Source: Limnephilus marmoratus (taxonomy: Eukaryota > Arthropoda > Insecta > Trichoptera > Limnephilidae). Taken from it: a stretch of 64,000 nt of DNA. Below, one piece after another: positions 32,221 through 43,172 of the stretch (position 1 is its first letter; the number at the start of each line of letters is the position of its first letter). Made by a program: the position numbers and the translations under genes. Under the pieces are notes generated by a model, which was not told the origin of the DNA, made no database searches, and saw nothing but the letters and a program-made list of their open reading frames with translations. The DNA lies in assembly GCA_917880885.1 (NCBI GenBank), contig OU862908.1, positions 12,201,501 through 12,265,500 on the forward strand, written 5' to 3'.

Positions 32221-34040
32221 TCAAATTTCTGGTTTCAGGTTAATATTGTGTTCAAAGATGAGGTTATTTCCACTCTTTTCACGAATAAAAGAACTTTAAA
32301 AGATGCATGGTCCAGTGCATAAGTGATTGTCGAGAGCTTGACTTTAGGATCGGTGATTTAATGCATTTTGCCAATCATTTCTTGATCATCAAACGCAATG
32401 GTTTCAAAAAATATTTCTACAAAAATTAAAACTATATGTGAACAAGTCAATATTTGAAGACATTATGTGAAGGGCGATTCGGCTGTCACGAGTAAAAGTC
32501 GTAATATAAACAAGAAGGGCATGACAATTTTATAAAATGATGAATATAGTTCTGCAAAATAAAGTCAATTAAAATCGTTCCTCAAAGACATTCTCAAAAC
32601 AGTGAAGATGTAGATAAAAACTTACACCATTCTCAGAGCATTATATAAGTTTAGCATCAGATGGATTTACATTTATCACGTTGCTGCGGCGTAAACAGAA
32701 TCTTCATTCCAGATTGCGAATTACGCGGTCGGCGGAACTAAACGCTGGCATTTGATATCCGAGAGGATCTATCGCAAACCCGATCTCGTCGCGAGCCAGG
32801 ACTGTTCGCCACTCTCGTTCACCGTACAGAGTATAGAGTAGTCAGAGTAAACCGTACAACCGTACAGCAGCCACTGTTCTTGTTCAATAACATCACGAGT
32901 ACGCGACAAGTGCCATTGCCGCAGCCAGCGTCACGAAATTACACCACTTCACACTTCAGCCGATGCAAATAGCGCGGAAACGTACCTGATACATTTATCA
33001 ACAATATCGGATTTCCTGGATGATGGAGTCACAGTGTGTGCCTGTCGACACTTCATTGAGAAATTTCAAGCGATTTTGCCCGAAAGGAATTTGACAGACA
33101 GATTTTTAGAATTTTTCAGTTTTTAAATAATTATTTGGCCTCAGGATAAAATGAATTACGTATTTTTCAACAGATCAATTTTCGTTCATTGTAAGAAAGA
33201 AGTTTTAAGTGAAGAATTTTGACCGATGAGTATATCCCAATCATACCTGTTTTTCAATTTCTTTAAAATATTGAAAGGATACAGTGTTTTTTTTAATAAA
33301 ATAGGTATCTACTTTTCTCAAAAATACCGATTTTGCAATTATTCTAATATATTACAAAATACGATTATTTTAAATACTCCACTTTCTCAGGGGATATTTT
33401 CAAAAGGTGTTTTTTATGAAAAGGCAGGAATGTGAATGGATTTTGGAAGAATTTACGCCCCGAAGGAAGAAGAAAACACCCATCTGAGGTTTAAGGGCCT
33501 AGTTTCTGCGTTTTATAAATCTTAAAGTAAATATCCCACTAGAAGACTTAAAATATAATTTATTATTAAATATTCTAAAAATACACACACTAGAAGATAG
33601 ACGTAAAATAAATGACTTAACATTTTAACTGTAAGAACTATTTTCTATCTTACATATTTAACTGTAAGAACGACTGTTGCGAACTCCTGCAACTCACAAA
33701 CTTACGAATACTGACAGTAACTACACGACAAAATACACTATTCTACTGCAGCATTCATAAGCGGATCTCACTCTCCGATACAACGATTTCACCCTATGAG
33801 AAATCAGTAGGTACTTAGGTGATGTTGACATATTTAACAAAAACTTTGCGAATTTTGTGGATCTTGTATAAAATTATGCCAAAACTATTCATAAACATAT
33901 CTCAATTTATGTAAACCAATCAAATTGCTGTATTTTTGTATTTTTAAGACTTGTATACATTTTTATCTATTTTTAATTTTATTATATCTTTATCTGTTTA
34001 AAATATCATCTGTCATGAATTAATTGTACAACCAAACAAG
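32221..34040. other. AT-rich DNA with a GC-richer unique patch
   Basis: 32690-32990 is clearly GC-richer than its flanks and is not seen elsewhere in the window. It contains an ATGCAAAT octamer at 32963-32970. On the minus strand it has a good splice donor, CAG|GTACGT (complement of 32983-32991). It could hold a host exon or regulatory element of the minus-strand gene suspected at 35.8 kb. The rest is AT-rich, with a 69-codon chance frame at 33226. Confidence 0.3.
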
Positions 34041-34232
34041 CCCCCAGTGGGCCTAGTCACTAATTTTTGTAAACCTCCGTTTCATGAAGTTACGGGTTTA
34101 GCTACGTCACATACCCGTTGTTGTTGTTATTTAAGTTGGCGAATCTGTCAAAATACGGGTATGTGACGTAGCTAAACCCGTAACTTCATGAAACGGAGGT
34201 TTACAAAAATTAGTGACTAGGCCCCCTGGGCG
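34041..34232. mobile_element. Near-perfect hairpin MITE, 192 bp
   Basis: Arms of 67 bp at 34051-34117 and 34156-34222 are exact inverted copies by eye (GGCCTAGTCACTAATTTTTG inward to TCACATACCCG). They extend with mismatches to the outer CCCCCAG/CTGGGCG. The loop is about 38 bp. No target duplication is obvious. The lack of divergence between arms means either recent insertion or ongoing arm correction. Confidence 0.75.
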
Positions 34233-35749
34233 TTAATAAAAAAAGAGTAAACTTTTTTTTATATTTGGACATTTGGACGTAACAGAACTGCCAAAATGTT
34301 CGTTAATTGATAAAGGGAATGTTTGCTAAATCAGACTTGATTGTACCAAATCGAGCTGTTAAGCAGACAAACGAGTACGACTTAATTTCAACCGTGTACG
34401 GTTACTGGGATACTGGCAAACGTTTGCCAATCTCACTTGTTGTGCACTAAAGCAAAAACAATCAGTGACGTCAGTCCCTCAGAGCACCTCACATTGATAT
34501 ATGGATAAAATAGACATAGCATTCCGATCTGCCGTCAGTGCTTCAGCGATTGGAATACGTCTGTCAAGATAGGGTACATTTGGAGGGCCCCACCACTTAC
34601 CCGCCCTGGTATAAGTAACATAAGGTTACTTCTTCAAGGCTCTCACAATGACTCTAATTTTTTTGGAAGAACGGGTCAAGATAGGGTACAGACGGATTGT
34701 CCCATTTAGTACCTATTTTACTAAAAATGAGTAGGTATTCCAAGTTATTAGACTTCTTTAAGATACAAAATGCCACACAGTATAAAATCCGTATAGGCAA
34801 TATATATTGGTTTTTAGAGTGAATTGTTATCACCGTGGAGAACAGACTCCAATGTTGGCACTGTTTTGCAAGCGCAAAAAATGTGACAAAAAAACTGGAA
34901 AAATATCAGATAAAATGTTGCGTTCGACTTTTTTCGTACTGAACTCAGGTCAAACACCTTTTTTAATGTGCTCACTGGTATTTTTGATTTGACTAAATTG
35001 TCCCAATGTGATTGTGTTCATTTATGATGTTATAGAGGTATTTTAAGTCTAAATATGGTAAAAGGTCAAAAACACGAAAAAATAATTTTCCTCATCAAGT
35101 TTATTCGGAGCTGTCGATTTAAATGATAAATGAATGACGAGTTCCTAATGATTTAGCTTAATGGTAATTAGGCCCCACCAAATATTTATGAAATTCATAT
35201 GATTTTATTTTCCAATTAATTAACCTCGATAAGGATACAACAATTAAAAAAATATATTTATTCAAAAAAGTAATGTTACATCATTTACAAAAAAAAAGTT
35301 ATAATTTTATCTCTTACAATATTATATAAGTTGCACCCCCGTAATTAAGCCGAGTTCGTGTTTATAGAGGGTGTGTAATTTAAAATATTTATTTAGTTTA
35401 TTTATATGTTTTGGCATTCAGTTTATATTTCCTGTGTGTTTTTTAAGGTAAAAATAAAAAATAATTATTTCTAATTCAGAGTCATTCTGGTAATTTATTT
35501 CAAAAAATTATTGTATGTAAGATACTTATAATTGAATTGACCTATCGTTTTTTTTTATATTTTGGAGATAAGAGAATTGATGTTTGTCTAAGATTTCTAT
35601 TATTTTTAAATGGTGCAGTTTTATTTAGAATATTTTCTTTGTAGTTTTGTAATTTCAAATCATTTGCTGACTTGCCATAAATCTGTTCTTCACGAATTTT
35701 CATCTGTAATTTTTAAGGTAAACAAGAAGTAGGAGCGTGTACCTAAAAA
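34233..35749. other. AT-rich DNA without recognised gene
   Basis: Only short chance frames (for example 34807-34992) are present. If the minus-strand gene is real, this is intron downstream of the 35864 donor. Confidence 0.35.
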
Positions 35750-35863
35750 TCATGTGTTGTCATTTAATTCCAGCAAATGTTCGGGTTGATGCATGGTAGC
35801 AACACTCTTCTGAGCTGAATAGAGCTGGGGGGGAAGAGTGTTGTTAGAGGTGTTGTAACTTAC

Positions 35864-36155
35864 CATGCTAGGCGCGAGGAAGTGGGCGGCCTTGGGAGCG
35901 TGGAAGTCACACACCTGCAGGCGGTGCAGCACGGGGAGCTGCTGCAGCGGGGGCGGCTCGTAGAGCGGCGGGGCCGGCGCGGGGGGCGCAGAGCCGCTCA
36001 GGGCCGAGCACTGCGCGCAGCGGCAGCCGGGCCCGCTGGCCCCCACGGGGCAGTACGCGAGGTACGATTGAAAATACGTCGTGGACGGGGTGACCCGCCC
36101 TGGGGGCTCGGCGGGTGGAGGGGGCAGGGGGCTGTTCTGCTGCTCTGCTGGTCTG
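35864..36155 (-). CDS. Candidate host coding exon, Pro/Cys-rich
   Basis: The minus-strand frame stays open from 36241 through this roughly 290-bp stretch, whose GC content is far above the surroundings. The predicted residues are rich in Pro and Ala, with GCRCAQCSALSG and LYEPPPLQQLPVLHRLQVCD, and end at an ATG codon followed at once by GTAAGT: a near-perfect 5' splice donor in phase 0 after position 35864. A possible acceptor, CCCTGACAGCAG, lies near 36151-36162, so the exact start is uncertain. I do not recognise the protein. Absence of stops, composition and the donor argue for a real internal exon; the frame beyond the donor (to 35750) would be intron. A CpG-rich stretch 1.1-2.4 kb upstream could be its promoter. 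Confidence 0.5.
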
Positions 36156-36241
36156 CTGTCAGGGCTAGGACCTAGGCAAGGAGTGGGTATCTTTCCTCCG
36201 ACACTACCGCGAATACTACTCTGTCTATTAATTTCACGCAA

Positions 36242-37265
36242 AGCTCGAGATCGTCCGTTCGACTACTTATTTAATCGACTTACAAAATTCAGTTCTTATG
36301 ACAGTATAGAAAATTTGGCAACTTTACAGATTAAATTTCACCTTACTGTTAATATAATTTATGGATAATAATTGACTATAAATTATTACGATAGTACAAA
36401 TTGAAATATCTTAGACTTATTATACGACGATATGAAAAATAGGCCGAATGAATCGATAGTTTTCAATTGGCACCGAAGCGATTAATTTGTTTTGAAGATG
36501 AAGGATAGTTATTATACAAAGTTTAGTAGGAAACACCGAAAGCGTTTCACAATGATATTCTTAACACTTTGTAGGAGTTGAAGGCTCGATTAAGATAATC
36601 TTATAGTAAGAACAGCTAGATTAGGGATACTTAGGTTAGCACAGCGTGAGCCAAAAGGTCGTGCACGAAGTGTGAGGGGATTGTCACAAAGTTAACTTAC
36701 TTCATTTAGAATAAAGACGATATCAAAGTTAGAATAAGTATAGTGATTGTCCAAAGATTGTCAAGTGGTAAGAGTAAGAGAGATTTTATATTTTCTAAGC
36801 TACTGTTTTGATTATCTCCACGCACTCTTGTTCCATTAATTTAATAATGAAAACTAAACCTAGCCTTACAGTTAATTGATTTTTATTCTAGTTATTTTAT
36901 TTTACACGCTACTAAAAACAAACAATACGATGGGTTGTTTACTAAAAGGTACCAACTAGGGCAAGTGGAATGTTTACTCCACGGGTGATATGTTCTGGGG
37001 ATATCCGGCGTTTGTGGGGGAGGACCAACTTCTACTCTTATATTGCACAAAAATACACACAACTTTAGTCTTACGGATATGTCTTGCCGCGTTTCTTCGA
37101 AACGGTGGCAAAATTAAATTCGGTCTATATGATAGTCTTTGGTTTAATAAAAAAATGATCCGTCCTTTGATAATTAATTATAAAATATCATACCTTTACG
37201 ACAAACTTAATAGTTGCTCTTTCTCCGCTCTATTATTTCTTACACTTGTAACGTTTGAGGACGGT
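36242..37265. other. AT-rich DNA, possible intron
   Basis: A 97-codon plus-strand frame at 36990-37283 shows no domain. Otherwise nothing was recognised. It would be intronic if the exon at 35864 belongs to a gene starting near 37.3-38.5 kb. Confidence 0.3.
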
Positions 37266-37269
37266 GATC

Positions 37270-37520
37270 TTTGCAATAGCTAGCTCTAGCGGAGTGGCCG
37301 GCCTGATGAACTGGCAAGTTTGACGGAACTTTGGCGGGAAACTGCCGAGAGTTTGGAGAGGAACGGCGCAAGGGGGACCTGACGCCTGGCACAGGACAGG
37401 GGGACAGGACAGGGTGGACAAGACAGCAGACAGGAGACGAGACGAGTCGAGACGAGACGAGACACGAGAGGCTGAAGTTCTGGCTGTCGATGTCGGACAC
37501 GGGGTGCTGGGCGGAGGAGC
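37270..37520 (-). other. GC-rich patch, possible 5' exon
   Basis: The patch has overlapping frames on all minus-strand phases, typical of composition bias. It includes an imperfect GACGAGACGAGTC-type pentamer run at 37436-37465. No ATG-initiated protein with a domain is seen. Position and strand fit a 5' untranslated exon of the suspected minus-strand gene, but this is inference. Confidence 0.3.
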
Positions 37521-37879
37521 CTCAACGTGTTCACTGAAGAGCTTCTGCTTGGGAAAATATCCACTTTTAGAATATATTCCACTTGGAAAAGTTTTGATGT
37601 GAAAAGTTTCAAGTGAAAAAAAGTTAACTTTGTTTTAGAATTTTCTCAAATAATTACAAAATTTAAGTTTTAAGTTACAGACGTGAAAGCTTATCAAACA
37701 TGTAATGTTGTCAAATTTTCAGCTGCATTGTATAGCAATGACAATTACTTAAATATTTGAATGATGATAATAATTGAAAAATAAAATGGTTACAGCAGAA
37801 ACGGGACGACAGAGGAGGAAATCCTTCACCAGAGGAGGCAGTAGGGGCACAAGTCACGGTCGGTCCGGTGATACCGTAT
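37521..37879. other. AT-rich DNA between two GC-rich patches
   Basis: No feature was recognised. A purine-rich segment is present at 37800-37850. Confidence 0.3.
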
Positions 37880-38170
37880 TTAGTATTTAATGTTTAATAA
37901 AAAAAGCAGAGAGAATATGAATACAACAGGGCTCGCGGAGAGCGCGCGTCTAGCCACGGCGGCCGCTCGCGTCAAACTGAGAAGAACACAGGAGGCTCCT
38001 TCGGCAGACTCTCCCCAGAGAATACCCGTCTCGCTTGCTCGCCGCGCGTGGATCATACCTGCCCTGTCCGCGCACAGAGAACACCACCCGCCCGAGGGCC
38101 TCAAGTGGAAACGCGCTACTCCCAGCACTCTGCAACGCGGAAACTACCGAGCATTCCTACCCTTTCGATT
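37880..38170 (-). promoter_or_regulatory. CpG-rich island, candidate promoter region
   Basis: CpG density is high compared with the rest of the window (for example CTCGCGGAGAGCGCGCGTCT at 37931). Open frames occur on both strands, so I do not call a protein. A minus-strand CAG|GTATGA donor-like site is the complement of 38054-38062, and a TCAGT initiator-like string lies on the minus strand near 37980. It could be a first exon or promoter. Confidence 0.35.
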
Positions 38171-38264
38171 CAGTGGCCTTGTTTTCCCGGCAGTACCTAC
38201 CTGAGCTTTACTCCCTCTGTATTTATTTCAGAAAATTGTTATCGTGGTCTCGCTTTCTCTCATC

Positions 38265-38467
38265 TGACGTAACAGGTACGATTTAAATGTGTCTGTTGCC
38301 TTAGTCGCTATCTCTCTCTGGCGCGCCTAATAACCTCAATTCCCATCTCACGCGAAGAGTCGACGACTGACGTAACAGGTAAGCGACTGCTTGAATTTGA
38401 AGCTAGTTTCTCCCTCTGGCGTAGAGCCGGTATGAGCGGCGCCCCTCTTCCCTCCTTGTGACGTAAG
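38265..38467. promoter_or_regulatory. Clustered TGACGTAA (CRE/ATF-like) sites
   Basis: The 14-mer TGACGTAACAGGTA occurs at 38265-38278 and exactly again at 38368-38381, 103 bp apart. A third TGACGTAAG is at 38459-38467. Nearby TCTCTCTGGCG/TCCCTCTGGCG strings repeat with the same spacing, so a block of about 100 bp was tandemly duplicated and has since diverged outside the motif. TGACGTAA is a bZIP (CREB/ATF, PAR/C-EBP) site class. Retention of the motif amid divergence suggests constraint. Confidence 0.45.
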
Positions 38468-38486
38468 AGTAGAGAGGAGGTCTACT

Positions 38487-38520
38487 CACCTGTACGCCGG
38501 CGCAATGAGACGTCCTAGCA
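38487..38520 (-). other. Strong splice-donor-like site (minus strand)
   Basis: The complement reads CGTACAG|GTGAGTAGACC, a consensus 5' donor, after a short CpG-rich stretch. It may end a small first exon of the suspected minus-strand gene. No coding frame supports it. Confidence 0.3.
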
Positions 38521-38530
38521 TATTACTAAG

Positions 38531-39173
38531 TCCTGGAAACTTCAGAAATTTTTCTAATAAAAGATTTTTTTCCAATTGAACTTAAGTTCACTTTTAATAA
38601 TAGCCTGCCTAAAATATGAAAATATGCCGTATAGGGACACATTTCTAACTTTAAATAAAAATAAGCCAGCTTTATAAATATTGTATTTTTTCACTTGACC
38701 GATTATGAAAAAAACGTAGGTATTTTTTTCTAGTTCGATGCACATGGGTTAACGTGGGTTAATGAAAATAAATAATTTTGTTCAAAGGTACGAATAGGAA
38801 ATTAATTTCATAGTTGGAAATAAGATGGTAAAATATGAATTTTTACTGAAATTATAAGACATGGAAGGGCAAGAAAGTTTCAGGAAAATTATTAAAATAA
38901 TTTTAATTACCTCACATTTTTGCTCCCTTAAAAAGTAATCCATTAATATACGAATTAATAGCTCCTGTTTTAACAAGACTTTTTTGGAATTTCACCTGTC
39001 TGTAAATTTGTTTGCGTGTTCCGTTGCCGGTTGAAGATGGTGGCAGTATTAGAAACTACCTTTTATTCCGCCAGAGTTCGCATGAGCGTGGATACCTACT
39101 ACGAACTGTCAAATCGTAATAATCCAATTCATACCATGCTGCCCGATGAAAGTTTAAAAAAAAATACTCATTT
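38531..39173. other. AT-rich DNA without recognised gene
   Basis: Nothing was recognised before the family A copy. Confidence 0.35.
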
Positions 39174-39619
39174 AATTTGGGAGGCGGGTATGGGTACCGC
39201 CGCCCCGGGAAACATTTATTGGAAAACCAACACCCCTGGCACAAGTCACCCTAAGTGGTTCGCTACGTTTGGTGACTTAGCAGAGGTGCCCGGGTTCACG
39301 GGATGAGGTTTGTCTAGGTCTTGGTGGCGGATACGTTTGCCCAACCACTGCGTGGCGGGCTGGATCGGAGGAGACTGATTGAGGGAGGCCTTTTGACCTC
39401 TCCAGCCGGATTCTCCCGACCCTTCGCCTTGCACCGCAGTATGAGGAATAGATTCATACGTCTGTCACTCCTGGCCACACTGACTCCCAGATTCCTACCC
39501 ACCGCTCATACCTTTTTCCTTCCCATATCTTCTTCTCCTTCCTTTCCCTTAAAAAAAAAACAGGAAAAAGGAAAATTGTTTTCCTCAGTGCCTCCTGTGT
39601 GGAGCTAATGTAAAAAAAA
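39174..39619 (+). repeat. Family A SINE-like repeat, near full length
   Basis: The most complete copy, about 445 bp. The order is GGGAGGCGGGTATGGGTACC, GGTTCGCTACGTTTGGTGAC, a central block with CCTCTCCAGCCGGATTCTCC, CCCAGATTCCTACCCACC, a pyrimidine-rich stretch, then TTCCTCAGTGCCTCCTGTGTG, GGAGCTAATGT and an A8 tail. Nine insertions occur in the window. No clear box A/B pair is found, so it may be a LINE-derived rather than a tRNA-derived SINE. Frames through it on either strand are shared between copies only because the DNA is shared. Confidence 0.8.
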
Positions 39620-39689
39620 GTGATAATTCTTTCGGAAAATTATAAAATTCTTTATTTGAAATAAATGAAAAAAATTCGAGTGCAGTTTC

Positions 39690-39905
39690 CACGCGGTAGA
39701 AGCGAAACTTTACCAAAACAATCTCAACCAATTCTTGAAAAGTGAAGTCATAATCAAAGCGATCAACAAGCGCAACACTAACGTAATTTCCGTTTCATAT
39801 CTCAACCAATAGGAGCCTTTAAAAGTGACATCATAATCAAAGCGGCCAATGAGCGCAGTTGATGCGTCGCAGGTGCAGTAATCCTCATTTCCGTTTCATC
39901 CGAAA
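39690..39905 (-). repeat. Family G repeat, copy 2
   Basis: This is the reverse orientation of 25085-25315, again with a doubled unit around ATCATAATCAAAGCGGCCAA and ending GGAAATGAGG..TTTCATCCGAA. Non-coding. Confidence 0.6.
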
Positions 39906-40271
39906 TACAAACACATCAGCAGGGCTATAGAAGTTTCACAAAATATTTATGAATACAAAATATTTATGGTTTATAATTAAGTACAAAGGTACCTACTTAC
40001 AAATCTTAAGATTTTAGAGGAAATTTTGGTTTTCATTTATTAAATAAGAAAAAAGTTAAAATACATTTTTTTAAGAGGTCTACCGTTCACGGAACTGCTA
40101 GTTTAAACAGGAAAAAATAAATAACAACTGAGAAACTACACAAAAAAGAATGTTTCCAATGAAAGGGGTAGTTGCCTATGATATGGAAAAATTAGACGAA
40201 AAAAATATTGTTAATTATAAAATTTCAAAATATGAGATGGTGGATGATTTATAACGGTTTCTTAGAAGGTG
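39906..40271. other. AT-rich DNA without recognised gene
   Basis: No signal was recognised. Confidence 0.35.
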
Positions 40272-40420
40272 GCAACGGCTGAAATTTGTAAAAGCGCACA
40301 TCCCGGTTAGACGAGAGGTCTGGGTTTGAGTCCCAGTTGTGACCATTATCTTTTTCTATTTTTCTGTGTCTTGTTCTCTTTCATATTTTCGTTTACATTA
40401 TTAGTGTTATCTTCTTCTTC
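40272..40420 (+). repeat. tRNA-derived SINE (family C), copy 1
   Basis: The head GGTGGCAACGGCTGAAATT, then CGGTTAGACGAGAGGTCTGG and GGGTTTGAGTCCCAGTTGTG, is shared with the reversed copy at 54560-54760. Box B is GTTTGAGTCC. After GACCAT both continue with TTTTTCT..TTTTTCTGT..CTTGTT..CTTTCATATTTTCGTTT. The shared tail outside the tRNA-like part shows this is a SINE. Confidence 0.65.
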
Positions 40421-40721
40421 AATAATATGAATTAACTGACCGTAGCGAAATCCTGTTCTAACTCGACCGTTTGATCATTTTAACTGTCTGCATTTGTGGG
40501 TTTGTTCCGTTTCTATTTTCGAAAATCTGCTGCATCTACTTTATTATTTAAGTAAAGTTTACTTTGACTAAATGGCCAACTTTGACCACGTGGCTAACTT
40601 TAACTATTGTTCAGAATAGATTATTTTTTAAACGTGAAATCGTCGTTTTTATTTGGTCTTTCTTATTTGCACCTTTCAATGGTACCCTCCTGACTGAAGA
40701 AAGTTTGGCAAAATAGTTGTC
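40421..40721. other. AT-rich DNA without recognised gene
   Basis: No signal was recognised. Confidence 0.3.
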
Positions 40722-41190
40722 ACAAAGTGTTTGACAGATATAAAAGATCTCGGTATTCTGTTTTATAGTAGGTTGACATTTCATGCTCATATCGTAATGA
40801 CGTGCAGTACTTCACTGAGAATGCCGGGTTTGGTCCTATGCACTACGCGGAATTTCAGAGACACCCGGGTTCTCAGTACACAGTACACTCAATACACTCA
40901 GTACTCGGCAAAGTACTACACAATACAGGTTAGCACCAGCTGAAATATTCCCTCATTTTAGAGAGGGTCCAGAAGAAATTTCTGAGATTTCTCTACCTGA
41001 GGGAGTACCTGGCTACTACCCGTGTTTCTATCTTACCGACTTTCTCTTGGACATGCTCGGATTTGACCATCTATGGGTCAGAAGGGATGAGCAATAAGTG
41101 CATATTGTATTACATTTCTTCAGACTGATTCGTGGATGGTTCAAAAACTCGACCGACCAAATTTTAAAATCGTTAAATTTTACCGGTAAT
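40722..41190 (+). pseudogene. LINE reverse transcriptase C-terminal relic
   Basis: The frame from 40731 encodes TDIKDLGILFYSRLTFHAHI, then LRMPGLVLCTTRNFRDTRVL, typical of the RT thumb region of insect LINEs. After a CACAGTACACTCAATACACT repeat insertion, other frames give ERVQKKFLRFLYLREYL and YLTDFLLDMLGFDHLWVRRD, then VLHFFRLIRGWF..QILKSLNF, which continue the same protein. Frameshifts and missing parts show decay. There is no catalytic core. It differs from the LINE at 45132. Confidence 0.7.
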
Positions 41191-42835
41191 TCGGTGTACA
41201 CAATATGCCACTTGCATGGATTTCATAACGACTTGGAAAAAATCGTGTGGATAGATCTTTTTACTAAGATTACGAAAATGTTAGTAAATTTTTTTAGAAA
41301 TGATCAGTTTTTTTATTTTTAAATAAATATATCCATTATTTGTGCTCGTGACGTCACTATATGAAAATGTCCCGCTCCGAAAATGTTCCTATTAATTTTG
41401 TAAAATTGCACACGGATTTTTTTTTTATGGCATCACTTTGATTTCAGGCGAATTTTTGAATTTGACATTTAACGTTCACTAGATTTATTGTTTGTTCTCT
41501 GCGAACTTATCATTTGGTTTGACTTTTGACAGATGTTATGAAGAGAACCCCGTACATTTTAGATGTCGGAACGTGTTTTAGAGGATAATGGTTATGGTGT
41601 TGTTTTTTAACAAAATAAAATTTTAAAATATTCATGTCATTATTATAATTTACAAGTACAAGTATATTACAATGGATTTAGTAATATAGACGTTGTACCT
41701 TATAATGATTTATGATCAATAAGATGGATCAAGGAAAAAAATATTTATGAGATGTAATATTTTTGATATGCCTCGTTATTCTCCTGTGCCATTCGTGTGG
41801 AAAACGTTATTTTAAAAAAAATGCTTTTCGGCTATGTAATTATCGTTTTTTCGCACCTATAAAATTATGTCCCATCTTTCCGGTTTATAAAAAAATGGTC
41901 TGATTTTTCGGGTAGAATTTTCAAAAAATCCCCAGGGTTTCAAAAATACGATTAAAAAAAAATACAGAATGTCTTAGAATATTTGCCTAAACCGGAAAAA
42001 AATGTGTGTATGTAAGTGGCCTATTGCAATTATTGTGAAATCGCGACCTTCAATACCAGAAGGCATAAACTGACTATACACCGCCTATGTGTGTCCATTG
42101 CACTCACCCTTCACTTATTAAAATCAAGTCAGTTGCATTCGATCTTCACTTTTAAAGCATTAAATCAAAACCCAAATCAAGAGTCGGGGATCTAATAACA
42201 AGAAGATCTAATATCTAGATATTTTTTTTTTGCTTTCGCAATATCTTCTGTTTGTCCCTTGAGCGGCAGCAGTCCAAGAAGTTCTTCTTTGGGACCTTGT
42301 GATGCCGACATAATATATCGCACAAAGAGGGTTACTTATGCTATCACTAATATCACACGACTCAACAGCTGTAATTGATATTGCGGAAGCCAGTTTAATA
42401 TCCTGCTGAAAAATATATGTAAGTTTCTTTAAGACATTTTGGAAATTCTGTCTTGCACTGTTTTCGCGGATAGAGGCAAATAATTTATTATTACCGTGAT
42501 CGCTTCTTTATTTGTAAAGTCGTAAAAAATCTCTTCGGATGCTTTCAGTTGAGCAGCAAAAATATTTTCGATGAGCCGCATGCGGCTCGCGAGCCGCTCC
42601 TGCCGACCCTTGCACTATGTCTTTATTCTTTATTAATTCTCTTATGCAACTGCATGGCACCACAATTTACTGAATAATTTATCTGCTGTACTGATCCTAA
42701 TCTCCTCTGACGATTTTCCTTGAATATGTATAATCTTACCTCGCATATTATTACACTGCAACCAATGTCAATATAATTAAAAATGACGTTTATTTGTGGC
42801 AGTGTTATCAGAACACACTAATAATATACGTAGGC
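41191..42835. other. AT-rich DNA without recognised gene
   Basis: No gene, repeat partner or RNA was recognised. A short GC-richer spot with inverted CATGCGGCTCGCGAGCCGCT lies at 42579-42600. Confidence 0.35.
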
Positions 42836-43172
42836 GGAGTGCACCGCGCGGTCTGCGAAGTACAAATCACTGCAGTGGTGCAAAAGGCCTCATCTGTTTG
42901 ATTTGTTCACAGGGCAACGCGAAGAGGAAGCAGGTTCCAGCGGGCAACGAGCCTGGGTAGAGTGCGTACCGCAATGAAACGCGTACGTTGCACATACGTA
43001 CGAAGAGCTCACCGCGCGGTCTGCGAGATTCCTTGGCCTTGAACCGCGGCGGAACGGGTGGCTGCCGCCATCTTGCGTGAAAAAACCGGCAGCGCGCGGA
43101 AAAAACGCCAAATGAGACAGTGTGTGTGCTGCGGTGCGGCGATCTCGCCAAGTCGATAATAATTCACGGCGG
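42836..43172. promoter_or_regulatory. CpG-rich island with YY1/Pho-type site
   Basis: This is a CpG-dense 340-bp patch in AT-rich DNA. GCCGCCATCTTG at 43064-43075 is the classic YY1/Pleiohomeotic core, often found at animal transcription and translation starts. The 17-mer CACCGCGCGGTCTGCGA occurs twice, at 42842-42858 and 43010-43026. GGCG|GTAAGC near 43166-43173 could be a plus-strand donor. Minus-strand frames of 70-94 codons have no domain. I infer a promoter or first exon; strand unknown. Confidence 0.4.

Noticed and set aside
37286..37612. 108-codon minus-strand protein (Ser/Arg/Pro-rich)
   Set aside because: Three overlapping frames are equally open, and one of them starts only at a non-ATG codon. 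I treat the patch as a GC-rich untranslated exon candidate instead.
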